Source: Bacillus glycinifermentans
GTDB lineage: Bacteria > Bacillota > Bacilli > Bacillales > Bacillaceae
DNA length: 64,000 nucleotides
NCBI RefSeq assembly: GCF_001042475.2
Contig: NZ_LECW02000014.1
Coordinates: forward strand, 1-64,000
Direction of reading: 5' to 3'
The notes below the pieces were generated by a model that was given only the letters and a program-made list of their open reading frames with translations, was not told the origin of the DNA and searched no databases. A program made the translations under genes and the position numbers. Below are positions 15,701 through 24,647 of this stretch, piece by piece. Every line of letters begins with the position of its first letter. The stretch's first letter is position 1.

Positions 15701-17659
15701 TTGTTTTCCAGTGGCTGGAACGCTGTGAAATCTGGCGTAACAGGGATCTGGAAAGGCATGACTTCAACCGGAAAGAATAGTTTTAATGCTTTAAAAGGCG
15801 CGGCTTCAGGCATCATGAACGCAACGAAAGACCGAATTAAAAGCATCTGGAACGGCGTTATGTCTTTCTTTAAAGGTATAAACCTTGGTTCAGTCGGTCG
15901 GGACATTATGCAGGGTCTAATAAATGGTGTTACTGGCATGTGGGGCGCTGTGTCAAGCACGTTCTCAAGACTTACAAACGCAATTCCAAGCACCATTAAA
16001 AAAATTCTCGGTATTCACTCTCCATCCCGGGTAATGCGGGATCAAGTCGGTTATCACATCGGTACCGGGATGGCCGCAGGTATCGACAAATCAGAGTCGA
16101 AAGTGAAAGCCTCTGCTGCTCGAGCAGCAAAAGCAGCACGAAAAGCGGCAGAGATCAAAGTAAGCAACAAAATAAAGAATGCTGAGGTTAAATTCGACAC
16201 CAAAAAAATGGGGGCGGCTGCTTACATCAAGACTCTGAAGAAAATTCAGCAGCAGAATAAGCTGACGGCCGACCAAAATCGAAAGATTCAAAGAGAAATC
16301 TATCAGGCTACCAAAAGCGCCTCAGATAAACAAAAGAGGCTTCTGAAAGAACAGCAGCGCAAGGAAGCAAAGGCGAAACTCGCTTACACGAAAAAGGTTT
16401 CTGATCAGATTAAGCGAGCAGAAGCCAAATATGACACGGGTAAAATCAGCGGCAATACCTATATCAAAACACTGGAAAAAATCAAGAAAAAGAACAAGCT
16501 GACATCTGATCAACAAATCAAAGTCCAGCGGGAAATCTATCAAGCACAAAAGGCAATGGCCGACAAAGTCAAAAAGCAGAAGGAAGCCGAGAAAAAGGCT
16601 GCCGACAAGATCAACAAAGGCATTTTGTCAGCGAATAACGCGTACCTTTCCAAATTCAAGAGCATCAATGACAAGTTAACCGCAGACATCAAGGCGGCCA
16701 ACGATGCCTATAAGAAGGAATTACAAGACCGAGCAAACGCAATATATAGTGCGATCGGTCTATTTGACGATGTTTCAAGCGAGAAGGTTTCCGGTACAAA
16801 ACTTACCGACAACCTTAAAAAGCAACTGGACAAAATCAAATCCTTTAATTCTGACATTACAAGCCTTGCAAGCAGAGCGCCGAAAGAGTTTGTAGATGAA
16901 TTGAGACAAATGGGTGTTGGCTCTGCTGACCAGATCAATGCGATTGCCCGCATGTCCAGTTCTGAGCTAAACAACTATATAAGCCTCTGGAAAGAAAAAC
17001 ACGCTCTTGCAAGCTCGCAGGCGGCGGAAGAATTGTCAGGGCTTAAAGAGGAAACGGCAAAGAAAATACGAGAGTTGCGATCTGCTGCCAACAAGGAATT
17101 AGATTTGTTGAAAAACGACTATCTCCGCAAAATCGGCGAGCTTTCGGTTAATGTCAAGCAGTTGGGTTCGCTTAAAAAGAGCGGCAAGGTTATCGGTTCA
17201 AACACAATGGCGGGAATTATCTCTGGGATGAAAAACATGTCCGGGGAACTCGAGAAAGAAGCGAAAGCCATTGCGGCCACAATTGAAAAAACAATCAAGA
17301 AAAAGCTGAAAATCCATTCTCCATCAAGGGTAATGAGGGACCAAGTCGGAATGATGGTGCCGGCCGGTATCGCTGTTGGAATTCAGAGCGGTATTGGTGC
17401 AGTTCAAAAAGCGATGAATGTCGTCAGCGATGCAATAAATATTCAGCAAGAGGACCTGAATCTCGCATACGACACATCCATTTCAAGTGGTAATATTGGT
17501 ACTGTTTCAAACGAATTGAGCTCCGAAATCAAAAACCTCGAATTACCAGATAGAACAATAGTAATCGAGATGGACAGCAAAAAAGTCGGACAGGGAGTAG
17601 AAAAGCCCGTAACTGACGCGCAAAGAAGATCAAACGCAAGGAGGGTGAGATTTAATTGA
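12779..17659 (+). CDS. Tape measure protein, 1626 aa
   Basis: The longest gene, in the tape-measure position. The N-terminus is coiled coil, residues about 155-220 are Gly/Ala-rich and hydrophobic, and residues about 850-1010 carry Trp-rich tandem repeats with a 44-residue period (SSIWNGIVNTGKSIWNGLKSFF type). Two copies of an IHSPSRVMRDQVG motif occur (near residues 1080 and 1517), each after a Gly-rich stretch. Lys-rich helical repeats (near 1120-1290) follow the first. At the usual 1.5 A per residue the length would give a tail of roughly 240 nm. No lysozyme or peptidase domain recognised. It overlaps the Dit gene by 4 bp. Confidence 0.93.
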   Translation: MIERLTAIIEAETRKFNRSMERVNDMMRRMTDHQTVEIEAEIASFQARVREAEQQIDRFIHRHERTRVDLDADSDNLNRAITTARTELGSLPNRVTTNINGDTSDLTRAVAGAQAEIRSLPNRVWIHIEARIDRFENSMNRLAKITNSISTVMENSLKGAFTAALPAISPVLASITGAIGSLGPMLGAASGGVMGLASAFSTAGTGAVAFGAVAVSSLKGVFKASDDLNKLQQKLDETTDAKERAKIMEKIKVIQQSLGKEEKKALATLEDFKANWTEISNSVQKPILKTFTSSLTTFKGVLNSLRPMFKSVANGGLELAKSMNAAFKDADMRRFIDFMNKNAGQAFVTFGKIAGNVLRTVMNLIVAFGPLGNDMAASMEKATASWVKWSANLGSSKKFQSFVEYTKTNGPKLLQIIRNLSGGLTKLFAGFAPMSQDMMTSLVEMTKRFNEWAGSVTKTKEFQAFIDYIRTNGPTVWSTLGEISKTIINLLVGMAPLGQTILQTVNGFLKFTNAAMQANPAIGQFIAVAISLVGALRAIVPAMVAVSAVTNGLKDFKVAASYLINFRNTAAGIKLAGLITQLKGATIEVGQFIAKYAAAAASSTANAVKMAASWTAMKISALITSLKNGIIQMGLWIKNMALMAAQSIAQATRTATAWTIMKISSFITMLQTGIRQMALWITQMTVMAAQSLTQAAQMAAAWTAAKISSFTSFLMNGIQQMILFGKQLVVLAAQALAQAARMAAAWVMAMGPVGWITTAVVGLVALIIANWDKVKQFTLQIWGVISEWLKGAWEGIKAAATATWNAITSFFSTVWNGIVSTAKSIWGGLSSFFKAQFNLYKTVFTTVWNAIKGFASSIWNGIVNTGKSIWNGLKSFFSGWLNAQKKIFSTVWNGIKTVLSSVWKGIVSTGKSVWNGLKSFFSTLLNFWKNVFKTAWNAIKTAVSSVWKGIVSVGKSVWGGLKSFFSGWLNGQKSLFSSGWNAVKSGVTGIWKGMTSTGKNSFNALKGAASGIMNATKDRIKSIWNGVMSFFKGINLGSVGRDIMQGLINGVTGMWGAVSSTFSRLTNAIPSTIKKILGIHSPSRVMRDQVGYHIGTGMAAGIDKSESKVKASAARAAKAARKAAEIKVSNKIKNAEVKFDTKKMGAAAYIKTLKKIQQQNKLTADQNRKIQREIYQATKSASDKQKRLLKEQQRKEAKAKLAYTKKVSDQIKRAEAKYDTGKISGNTYIKTLEKIKKKNKLTSDQQIKVQREIYQAQKAMADKVKKQKEAEKKAADKINKGILSANNAYLSKFKSINDKLTADIKAANDAYKKELQDRANAIYSAIGLFDDVSSEKVSGTKLTDNLKKQLDKIKSFNSDITSLASRAPKEFVDELRQMGVGSADQINAIARMSSSELNNYISLWKEKHALASSQAAEELSGLKEETAKKIRELRSAANKELDLLKNDYLRKIGELSVNVKQLGSLKKSGKVIGSNTMAGIISGMKNMSGELEKEAKAIAATIEKTIKKKLKIHSPSRVMRDQVGMMVPAGIAVGIQSGIGAVQKAMNVVSDAINIQQEDLNLAYDTSISSGNIGTVSNELSSEIKNLELPDRTIVIEMDSKKVGQGVEKPVTDAQRRSNARRVRFN
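15344..15739 (+). repeat. Three tandem 132-bp repeats in the tape measure gene
   Basis: Units begin near 15,344, 15,476 and 15,608, each coding 44 residues of the form SS(I/V)W(N/K)GIV..GKS(I/V)W.GLKSFFS..L. More diverged copies flank them. Changes in copy number would change tail length in 44-residue steps. Confidence 0.8.
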
Positions 17660-18420
17660 TCAACTATCAGGATTTACTTCCTAACCAGTGGAAAATTACA
17701 TTTGATGGGGTCGATATTTCACCCTTCTTTTATGTGAAATCGACTAGCGGCCGGGGCGTAATGGGGCGAGAGGTCAACACAGCCACCATCGGAAATCGTC
17801 CCGGCGGCTTCCTCCGTGGAGTCCGAGTCCCTGTAAGGGTCATAACTATTGAAGTGCTTTTCGCCTTCAGCAGCGAAGAAGAATTGAAAAAGAAGCAAGA
17901 GGAATTGACATACATTTTACACACAGACGAACCGAAGCCCCTTGTATTTCATGATGAGCCAGATAGAACCTATTACGCCGTCTTTGAAAGTATTTCGGAG
18001 AACGAAGAGCAGGGAGGCATTCAGTCGGCTACACTGACATTCATTTGTCCTGATCCTAAAAAATACGGAGAACCAAAACAATATGTATTTGATCCGGGTA
18101 TACAATCATTCACTAACCCGGGTTATGCAGATATTGAGCCGAAAATTGAATGTGTTTTTACGGAGGCAGGCACTTCTTATGAAGTGTCTTTTTTAAATGA
18201 TGATGAATCTATTTATAAAACAATTAAAGTAGTCTACAACTTTATCGCTGGCGATACTCTCGTTATTGATTCGGCCAAAAGGAAAGTGACGTGCAACGGA
18301 AATTTAATCATGGCCGCACTGCAAGTACAGTCAGACTGGTTCAACATACCACCTCAAAGGCCGATAAAATTGAAATTTAGTCACAAGAGCAGCATCAAGT
18401 TTGATGTTGCTTTTTTGTAA
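17656..18420 (+). CDS. Distal tail protein (Dit, SPP1 gp19.1-like)
   Basis: 254-residue Dit protein, the hub between tail tube and tip. The N-terminal half shows the Dit pattern (GVDISPFFYVKSTSGRGVMG, then RVITIEVLFAFSSEEELKKK, LHTDEPKPLVFHDEPDRTYY) and the C-terminal half is a galectin-like beta domain (ADIEPKIECVF, GDTLVIDSAKRKVTCNG). Start TTG 17656 overlaps the tape-measure stop. Confidence 0.9.
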   Translation: MINYQDLLPNQWKITFDGVDISPFFYVKSTSGRGVMGREVNTATIGNRPGGFLRGVRVPVRVITIEVLFAFSSEEELKKKQEELTYILHTDEPKPLVFHDEPDRTYYAVFESISENEEQGGIQSATLTFICPDPKKYGEPKQYVFDPGIQSFTNPGYADIEPKIECVFTEAGTSYEVSFLNDDESIYKTIKVVYNFIAGDTLVIDSAKRKVTCNGNLIMAALQVQSDWFNIPPQRPIKLKFSHKSSIKFDVAFL

Positions 18421-18432
18421 GGAGGTCCGTTT

Positions 18433-21400
18433 ATGGCTGACATGTATATTCTGTCACCTGATGAGGAAGTCCTCACGGTACTGTCCAGCGACGGACAAGA
18501 GGCATGCAAGTTTTGGGATGCGAAATACAAAGAAGAGCTGAATAAAGGCTCTTCTTTTTCTTTTGTGGCCGACGCCTCGCATCCTGATGCTCGTTATTTG
18601 GTTGAAGAAAATCAAGTTATTTTTAAGGATAAGGATGGCCTTCTCAAGCTTTTTGTGATCAAAGAGCTGGACGATGCAGACGAAAACGCAGAGATTAACA
18701 CGCTTGTAACGTGTGAAGCTGCAATGATGGAACTGGCTGAAACATTTGTGAAAGACTTCCGGCCAACGGAAAAAACAGCACAATATGTTTTGGATCGTGT
18801 GCTTTCCCGTTCAAGGTGGGAGGCGGAGGTCACAGCAGCGCTGGGGACAAACTCAACCACGTTTTATAAGAAATCAGCCCTTGAATGTATTTCCGAGGTT
18901 TTAAACCTCTGGGGCGGTGAGCTTCAGGACTATATTGAGTTTGAAGGCAATAAGATCACCCGGCGGGTTTTGAAAATTCTTCCCCGTCGCGGAAAAGACA
19001 GCGGGAAACGCTTTGAAATAGATAAGGATACCGAAAAGATCAGCCGTACAGTCATCAGCTACCCTCTGACGGCTTTATGGGGGTATGGGGCTTCTATACC
19101 TTCAACCGACGAGAACGGCGAAGAGACGGGCGGCTACACACGTTTTATTGACTTCTCCGAGGTAGAGTGGAAAAAGTCAGAAGGTGATCCCGTCGACAAG
19201 CCTTTAGGTCAGGAATGGGTTGGCGATCCGGATCTTTTAAAACGATTTGGCCGTCTCAAAAACGGCGAAAGAATCCATAGAGAAGGACAATTCAGCAACG
19301 AGGATATAACTGATCCAAAAGAGCTTTTAAAAGCGACATATAGCCACTTGATAACCGAAGCCTCGAAGATTGAAGTCAATTATGAGCTATCTGTCCAACT
19401 GCTTCAAAATGTGCCCGGATATGAGCATGAACATGTTGAATTAGGGGATACGACTATCGCTATAGATCGAAATTTCGCTATTCCTATAGAGACAAAACAG
19501 CGGATCATATCGATGGAATATGACATCACTGATCCAGACAACACTTGCGTGGTAGAAATCGGTCAATTTTTATCGGTGCTTCAAAAGGATGATCGGATAC
19601 AAAAGATACAAGACACAATAGACCGAAACCGTGGGAAATGGGATAGCGGCGGCGAAGTGACAGACGGAAGCTTCCCTGACACCGTCCCCCCTGTTCCATC
19701 AAATGTGAAAATCGAGTCATTATTCCAAGGCGTTTCAATTTCGTGGGATTATAACCCGAGCTCATATATTGCAGCTTATGAGGTTTACGCGTCCCCGGTT
19801 AAGGGCTTTACACCGTTACCTGAAAACCGGATATTTTGGGGGAAAGGAAGCAAGTGCGAACATTCGCCCGGCGTTGACCAGGTCTGGTATTATCGGTTGC
19901 GAGCGATCAATACGCACAAAACGCCGAGCGAATTCACCCCAGAGTTTACAGGGGTTACACGGAGGATTCTAACTGATGACATCCTTTTCGGATCGATCAC
20001 GGCCGATTTATTAGCAGATTTAGCCGTCAAAGCCGACAAGATTTCAAGAGACTTTGAGGACGCAAACATTTTGCCGGGTTCTATCCTGAACGCACCCGAT
20101 CTTTATGCTGTGAATGCGAAAAGAAACGTTAATTACTCAGCAAATGGATTCAATGAAGTTACGGTGACAAAGAACTCGACATCATACTCATATTTCGGGA
20201 TTACCACGAAGGGACGCCCGACATTAGCGCTTACAAAAGATCAAGTGTACACTCTTTCATTCGAATTGAAGAGGTTGACGACAAACAACTTTTCCTACCT
20301 TCGATTGATGACAGAAAGCGGCGCATCATACGATATTTCGAACAACCTTTCAGATATTTCGAGCTATCCAACGGATGAATTTGTCCGTTTTGATGTTGTA
20401 TTTACGTCACCGGCGACTTTCAGCGATGGGCGGCTCGGCATCGGTGGAAAAACTGTAAATAATGGAGATTCAGCGGAATTTGTTTTGAGAAAGCTGCAAA
20501 TTCGGCGGGGGGACGTCCGGAAAGATTTCGGCTTCAGCCCTTACGATACACAGTTAACGGACGGTGTAATCACAAGCCAATACGTTCAGGATGCTGCCAT
20601 TGTATCGGCTAAAATCGCGGATGCGGCCATCACGTCGGCCAAGATTGCAGAAGCGGCTGTCGGTTCTGCAGCTATCCAAAACGCAGCCATCAAAAGGGCG
20701 CATCTGGAAACGGCGATCATCGGAACGGCTCAGATCGAAGACGGAGCCATCACAAATGCGAAAATCGCTAACCTGTCGGCCGATAAGATCAACGCCGGGA
20801 CGATCAAGGGGATCACGATTGAGGGATCGTTGATTCGTGGCGCCCGGTTCGAGGCTGCCGGACAAAACGAGGATTTCGAATCATGGATACAGGATGGAAC
20901 CTTTTATCAATGGACAAAAAATGCAGATACCGACGAATACAATGAATTGACCATAACATCGGGCATGCTTAAACAAGAAACGGGCAAATTGGATTATAAC
21001 GAAAAAAGAGAACGTTATACCACAATCGAGATGGGAAACGGTAAGCTTTCCATATACGGCACGCCAAGTGTGGGACAGACTTATGCTTCGCCAATTATTG
21101 ATATGTATTCAGAAACAAGCGTAAAAGACAATTCAGACTACGAATTTACCGAAGGTGAAGCTGGCCGGTTTAGAATGTGGGAAAAAGGTGCTGAGGTCAT
21201 CGACGCTAAAAGTCTATACTCTATAACAACCGGAGGTTATTATACGACAAAGGATCGATTAGATGAAGGAAAATACGGAACTTTCCACCCGAGTATTTAT
21301 CTTGCGCGTTTTGATGGTCCTGATTCAATGTTTCGATTTAAGCCACAAAATTTTGATGTTGTAGCCAGCGCTGGTTTGCGTTTGAAGGCTGGGAAAAGAA

Positions 21401-21825
21401 TGCTATTCGATACCCCTGAATTGATATTGCCAACGCAAACAAGGCTTATCGCAGGCAATAACACATGGACTACTTACGCGGCTCTTGCCGGTAGTATCCA
21501 AAGCGATATAACTGACCAATACGGGAAATTACAATGCAACCTAGCCGTTTCCCTCAATGAGATTAAAATGACAATTATGACTGGTGGATCAACAGGATCT
21601 ACAAGTGTGAATTACAGTTTCTATGACGGAGAACACCATAATGCTGAAAATATTTTCGCTGTTTTCGCACAACCGTACGGTCCCTATTCTGATGTGGTAA
21701 ATGTAGGAATCCAAAATCAATCATCAAGCGGATTCAAAATTGTTATGCGGGGAAATGGAGTATCATCAGGTATCATAGGTCAAGACATCACTATAAGGTT
21801 ATTGGTTTTCCATGAAGTTCCGTAA
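18433..21825 (+). CDS. Tail tip protein Tal (prophage endopeptidase tail) with Fn3 and repeat stalk
   Basis: 1130-residue baseplate protein. Residues 1 to about 380 form the Tal hub domain shared by Firmicutes siphoviruses. Residues about 415-510 are a fibronectin type III domain. Residues about 700-790 are short Ala-Ile repeats (ITSAKIADAAITSAKIAEAA type) likely to form a trimeric stalk. The C-terminal part is beta-rich with Gly and Tyr and probably binds the cell surface. No clear peptidase motif seen. RBS AAGGAGG at 18,419-18,425. Confidence 0.87.
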   Translation: MADMYILSPDEEVLTVLSSDGQEACKFWDAKYKEELNKGSSFSFVADASHPDARYLVEENQVIFKDKDGLLKLFVIKELDDADENAEINTLVTCEAAMMELAETFVKDFRPTEKTAQYVLDRVLSRSRWEAEVTAALGTNSTTFYKKSALECISEVLNLWGGELQDYIEFEGNKITRRVLKILPRRGKDSGKRFEIDKDTEKISRTVISYPLTALWGYGASIPSTDENGEETGGYTRFIDFSEVEWKKSEGDPVDKPLGQEWVGDPDLLKRFGRLKNGERIHREGQFSNEDITDPKELLKATYSHLITEASKIEVNYELSVQLLQNVPGYEHEHVELGDTTIAIDRNFAIPIETKQRIISMEYDITDPDNTCVVEIGQFLSVLQKDDRIQKIQDTIDRNRGKWDSGGEVTDGSFPDTVPPVPSNVKIESLFQGVSISWDYNPSSYIAAYEVYASPVKGFTPLPENRIFWGKGSKCEHSPGVDQVWYYRLRAINTHKTPSEFTPEFTGVTRRILTDDILFGSITADLLADLAVKADKISRDFEDANILPGSILNAPDLYAVNAKRNVNYSANGFNEVTVTKNSTSYSYFGITTKGRPTLALTKDQVYTLSFELKRLTTNNFSYLRLMTESGASYDISNNLSDISSYPTDEFVRFDVVFTSPATFSDGRLGIGGKTVNNGDSAEFVLRKLQIRRGDVRKDFGFSPYDTQLTDGVITSQYVQDAAIVSAKIADAAITSAKIAEAAVGSAAIQNAAIKRAHLETAIIGTAQIEDGAITNAKIANLSADKINAGTIKGITIEGSLIRGARFEAAGQNEDFESWIQDGTFYQWTKNADTDEYNELTITSGMLKQETGKLDYNEKRERYTTIEMGNGKLSIYGTPSVGQTYASPIIDMYSETSVKDNSDYEFTEGEAGRFRMWEKGAEVIDAKSLYSITTGGYYTTKDRLDEGKYGTFHPSIYLARFDGPDSMFRFKPQNFDVVASAGLRLKAGKRMLFDTPELILPTQTRLIAGNNTWTTYAALAGSIQSDITDQYGKLQCNLAVSLNEIKMTIMTGGSTGSTSVNYSFYDGEHHNAENIFAVFAQPYGPYSDVVNVGIQNQSSSGFKIVMRGNGVSSGIIGQDITIRLLVFHEVP

Positions 21826-21844
21826 AAAAAGAGGTGTTATAAAA

Positions 21845-22231
21845 ATGATCGAAAGAAAAGATGTTCCGGCCGCGTGGTATTTCGAAGGCATGGAAGTGAC
21901 AGAAACGGACGCAGGAATCGACATAAGTACCTGTGTTCTAAAACATAATGACGATGTTTATTCATTTGAAGCTGTTTCATTCGATTTAATCCCCGATGAT
22001 CAATTAAAAGTCGCATATGATCTTTTTGTCGAGTTAGATGTTTCAACAAACGAAATGAAATATATTTTGAACCGGTCATACGTAGATCCAGACGGGTATT
22101 ATCCGGGATACAGCGGAAACAAGCGGCTTATCCATACACTTTTAAGTATAACGGTAGACACCGACGGTAGTAGAACCGGCGAAATATTCAATTTCCATAA
22201 GTGGGAGGCAACCAATGAAGCTAGTACCTAA
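21845..22231 (+). CDS. Tail-associated protein, 128 aa, unknown
   Basis: 128-residue acidic protein starting at ATG 21845 behind AGAGGTG; the frame to 21812 overlaps Tal. Beta-rich with aromatic residues and no known domain. In similar phages a small baseplate or fibre-accessory gene lies here between Tal and XkdX. Its end overlaps the next small gene. Confidence 0.65.
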   Translation: MIERKDVPAAWYFEGMEVTETDAGIDISTCVLKHNDDVYSFEAVSFDLIPDDQLKVAYDLFVELDVSTNEMKYILNRSYVDPDGYYPGYSGNKRLIHTLLSITVDTDGSRTGEIFNFHKWEATNEAST

Positions 22232-22361
22232 CGAGCAAAACATCGAAGCAAAAGAGAAACTCGGTCAAAAAACAAAAGAAGAGATGTTGCGGGAACAGCT
22301 GGTATACACTCAGCGTCTTGCCAATGACTTGATCCTAAGACTCGAAGGGACAAAATCGTGA
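22215..22361 (+). CDS. Small coiled phage protein, 48 aa
   Basis: ATG 22215 behind GTGGGAGG. The 48-residue product is one charged amphipathic helix (EKLGQKTKEEMLREQLVYTQRLANDLILRLEG). It overlaps the previous gene by 17 bp and the next by 4 bp, which supports coupled translation. Function not recognised. Confidence 0.65.
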   Translation: MKLVPNEQNIEAKEKLGQKTKEEMLREQLVYTQRLANDLILRLEGTKS

Positions 22362-22546
22362 TGGGGGCGGTCGATGTGTTCGAAGGTAAAAGTCGTTACT
22401 ACGGGCATTTTTATTACTGTTGGCTAAATGGAAGTGTCACCACAAAAGAGCTGTACATCCATGTTGAAAATGGGCTGATTACTGAGGAAGAGCGCGCGGA
22501 AATCATGGCTAATCAACGCGGTGATGCATTCGCAGACGAAGTATAA
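22358..22546 (+). CDS. XkdX-like phage protein
   Basis: 62 residues like PBSX XkdX: an aromatic N-terminus (YYGHFYYCWLNGSVT) followed by the conserved KELYIHVENGLITEEERAEI helix pair. XkdX genes always lie between tail-fibre and lysis genes; the biochemical role is unknown. GTG 22358 overlaps the stop of the previous gene. Confidence 0.8.
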   Translation: MMGAVDVFEGKSRYYGHFYYCWLNGSVTTKELYIHVENGLITEEERAEIMANQRGDAFADEV

Positions 22547-22560
22547 GGGAGGAAAACAAA

Positions 22561-22827
22561 ATGACATTTGAAGAATTGAAAAAGCAACATGAGGAATTGA
22601 AAGTGCAGTTTGAAAGACAGGCATTAAAGGCAGCGGCTTACAAAGATGAAATGAACCATACGCATGACAGACTGGCGGAGGCTCGAAGCCTATACATGTA
22701 CGAAAGGCAGAGAAGGCAGAACCTCGAGCAGGAAAACGAACAGCTTAAAAAGGAGCTGCAGGAAGAGCGTATAAGCAACTCGCAGGCGGATGGTGTGCAG
22801 CAAGAGGGCAGCGCAGCAACTGAATAA
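22561..22827 (+). CDS. Coiled-coil phage protein, 88 aa
   Basis: Almost entirely one coiled coil (MTFEELKKQHEELKVQFERQ and QNLEQENEQLKKELQEE), with a Ser/Gln/Ala tail. RBS GGGAGG upstream. It lies between xkdX and the holin gene; a tail-tip or lysis accessory role is possible but not shown. Confidence 0.65.
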   Translation: MTFEELKKQHEELKVQFERQALKAAAYKDEMNHTHDRLAEARSLYMYERQRRQNLEQENEQLKKELQEERISNSQADGVQQEGSAATE

Positions 22828-22887
22828 TTTAATCTAAAGCGGCGAAATAAGCGGCTTTTTTATTTTGTATAAAAAGGAGGAAATACA

Positions 22888-23298
22888 GTGGAAACATTTT
22901 ATAAAAGTTTGATCGCCATTGCTGGCGGAGCAATCGGATTTCTTTTTGGAGGGTGGAGCATTCTGTTAACTATTTTATCTTTTCTGGTCATTATTGATTA
23001 TGGAAGTGGGTTGGCGGCAGCCGGAGTAAACGGGGAGATGAAAAGCCGGGTTGGATTTATTGGTATCACGCGAAAAGTCTTTATTTTCGTGATTGTTGCC
23101 GTTGCTCACATGATTGATTTGCTGCTTATTGAAAACGGGATCGAAATGGGCTTTCTTGTCATGACAGTAACAATCGTTTTCTACTGCATAAATGAACTGA
23201 TCTCCATTACTGAAAACGCGGGAAAAATGGGTGTTTATGTACCGGAGCCTATCACGAAAGCTATCGAAATTTTAAAACAGCAGAATAAAGCAAAATGA
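22888..23298 (+). CDS. Holin (phi29/TcdE, phage_holin_4 type)
   Basis: 136-residue membrane protein with four hydrophobic segments (about residues 9-25, 27-47, 60-78 and 83-103) and a conserved LVIIDYGSGLAAAGVNGEMKS centre as in phage holins of the phi29/TcdE group. It would form the lesion that releases the amidase. Start GTG 22888 follows AAAAGGAGGAAA. The endolysin gene is next. Confidence 0.9.
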   Translation: METFYKSLIAIAGGAIGFLFGGWSILLTILSFLVIIDYGSGLAAAGVNGEMKSRVGFIGITRKVFIFVIVAVAHMIDLLLIENGIEMGFLVMTVTIVFYCINELISITENAGKMGVYVPEPITKAIEILKQQNKAK

Positions 23299-23322
23299 GG
23301 TTGCCTTTCGGCTGCCTTTTTC
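23298..23322 (+). terminator. Weak terminator between holin and amidase
   Basis: AGGTTGCC (23298-23305) pairs with GGCTGCCT (23310-23317) with one mismatch and one G-T pair, followed by T residues. Confidence 0.4.
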
Positions 23323-23355
23323 TTTTGCATTAATATAAGAAAGGATTGATCAAGC

Positions 23356-24189
23356 ATGGTCAAAGTCGTAAAAAACTATGTGAAGGTTAACAAGTATACT
23401 CGTCCGGGATTAAAACTGTCAGGGGTTAAGGGTATTGTCATGCATTGGACGGCTACTCCTGGCGCGTCGGCCTTGAACGAGCGAAATTATTTCAATGGTA
23501 CGTGCATCGCTGATAAACGTTACGCCTCAGCGCATTATTTTGTGGATCGCAAAGAAGTGCAATTGATTATTCCTGAAAATGAAGTCGCCTATCATGCACA
23601 CGACCAAAATCGCTGCTATGTCAGTTTTCTAAAACCAAACGCCAATACAAAGGCGATCGGTGTTGAAATGTGCGTCGAAAAAAACGGACAGATTCACAGT
23701 GAGACCATTCAAAATGCTGCCGAAGTGGTAGCCGATCTATGCAGGCGTTATGGCCTTTCTACAGACAAAATCGTACGGCATTACGACGTGACAAATAAAA
23801 GCTGTCCGGCGCCGTGGGTGAGGGATTCAAGCCAACTGTCAGCATTCCGCAAAAAAGTCGATAGTATCCTAGGTAATAAATCGAAAGCGGCCCCGAAAAA
23901 GGAAACACCGAAAAAAGGAAAGCCTGCAGCCAAAAAGTACACACTACCGACCGGCATCTACAAATACAAAAGCCCGATGATGAAAGGAACGGCCGTCCGG
24001 CAGATTCAGGAGGCCTTAGCTGCCCTCTATTTCTATCCGGACAAAGGTGCCAAAAATAAAGGCATAGATGGTTATTACGGGCCGAATACGGCGAACGCGG
24101 TCAAACGGTTCCAGCTGATGCACGGGCTGTCTGCCGACGGTATTTACGGGCCGAAGACAAAGGCAAAAATTGAAGCTTTATTGAAGTAA
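23356..24189 (+). CDS. N-acetylmuramoyl-L-alanine amidase (endolysin)
   Basis: 277-residue endolysin. Residues about 20-165 form an amidase_2 domain with zinc ligands His30 (MHWTA), His142 (RHYDVT) and Cys150 (SCPAPW) and Glu104 in the AIGVEM strand. A Lys/Pro linker follows, then a PG_binding_1 domain (about 205-277, ending DGIYGPKTKAKIEALLK). It cleaves the muramoyl-alanine bond after the holin opens the membrane. A convergent terminator follows. Confidence 0.94.
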   Translation: MVKVVKNYVKVNKYTRPGLKLSGVKGIVMHWTATPGASALNERNYFNGTCIADKRYASAHYFVDRKEVQLIIPENEVAYHAHDQNRCYVSFLKPNANTKAIGVEMCVEKNGQIHSETIQNAAEVVADLCRRYGLSTDKIVRHYDVTNKSCPAPWVRDSSQLSAFRKKVDSILGNKSKAAPKKETPKKGKPAAKKYTLPTGIYKYKSPMMKGTAVRQIQEALAALYFYPDKGAKNKGIDGYYGPNTANAVKRFQLMHGLSADGIYGPKTKAKIEALLK

Positions 24190-24196
24190 TCAAAAA

Positions 24197-24230
24197 GGCC
24201 CTTTCTTGTGTAAAGGGCCACATGCTTTTT
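24197..24230. terminator. Convergent terminator between lysis genes and immunity gene
   Basis: Perfect stem GGCCCTTT (24197-24204) with AAAGGGCC (24212-24219), with A and T runs on its two sides, so it can serve both strands. Confidence 0.8.
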
Positions 24231-24234
24231 TTGC

Positions 24235-24633
24235 TTATTCCTTTTCTAAAGCTCCATTAATATAACCATTAATTGATTGAATGAGTCCTGCATCTGCTTT
24301 TATTTTTGCAGTAACCTCTCCTGTGATATTGATTTCGATTAAACCTTGGTCATCCTTATTTATTTCAATGTTTCCTCTATATGTATCTGATAATGTCTTC
24401 ATTTCTAAAGAATGGATATCGAAAATATCCACTTCAAGAGCAATTGAATTATATCCTAAGTTAGCCCACTTTTTCGGTGGCTTTTCCGCATAAAACGGCA
24501 TATCAAAATGCAGAGTTACTTTTCTACCTTCTTCTTTAATATAAATGCCTTCGATACGTATATTTTCTAATTTAGGAATCTCATTATATAGACTTTTTAA
24601 AAAATAATTTTCCTCTAAATTTTCGTACCACAT
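24235..24633 (-). CDS. Imm50-type immunity protein
   Basis: 132-residue acidic protein. The VTLHFDMPFYAEKPPKKW core fits the Imm50 family of polymorphic-toxin immunity proteins. It starts 14 bp after the LXG toxin gene, so it is cotranscribed and would protect the lysogen from that toxin. RBS GAGGTGAT. Imm50 proteins pair with several nuclease toxins. Confidence 0.8.
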   Translation of the reverse strand: MWYENLEENYFLKSLYNEIPKLENIRIEGIYIKEEGRKVTLHFDMPFYAEKPPKKWANLGYNSIALEVDIFDIHSLEMKTLSDTYRGNIEINKDDQGLIEINITGEVTAKIKADAGLIQSINGYINGALEKE

Positions 24634-24647
24634 AATATCACCTCAAA

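Noticed and set aside
15136-15900. DNA-level mobile repeat in the tape measure gene
   Set aside because: The units are coding repeats in frame, normal for tape measure proteins.
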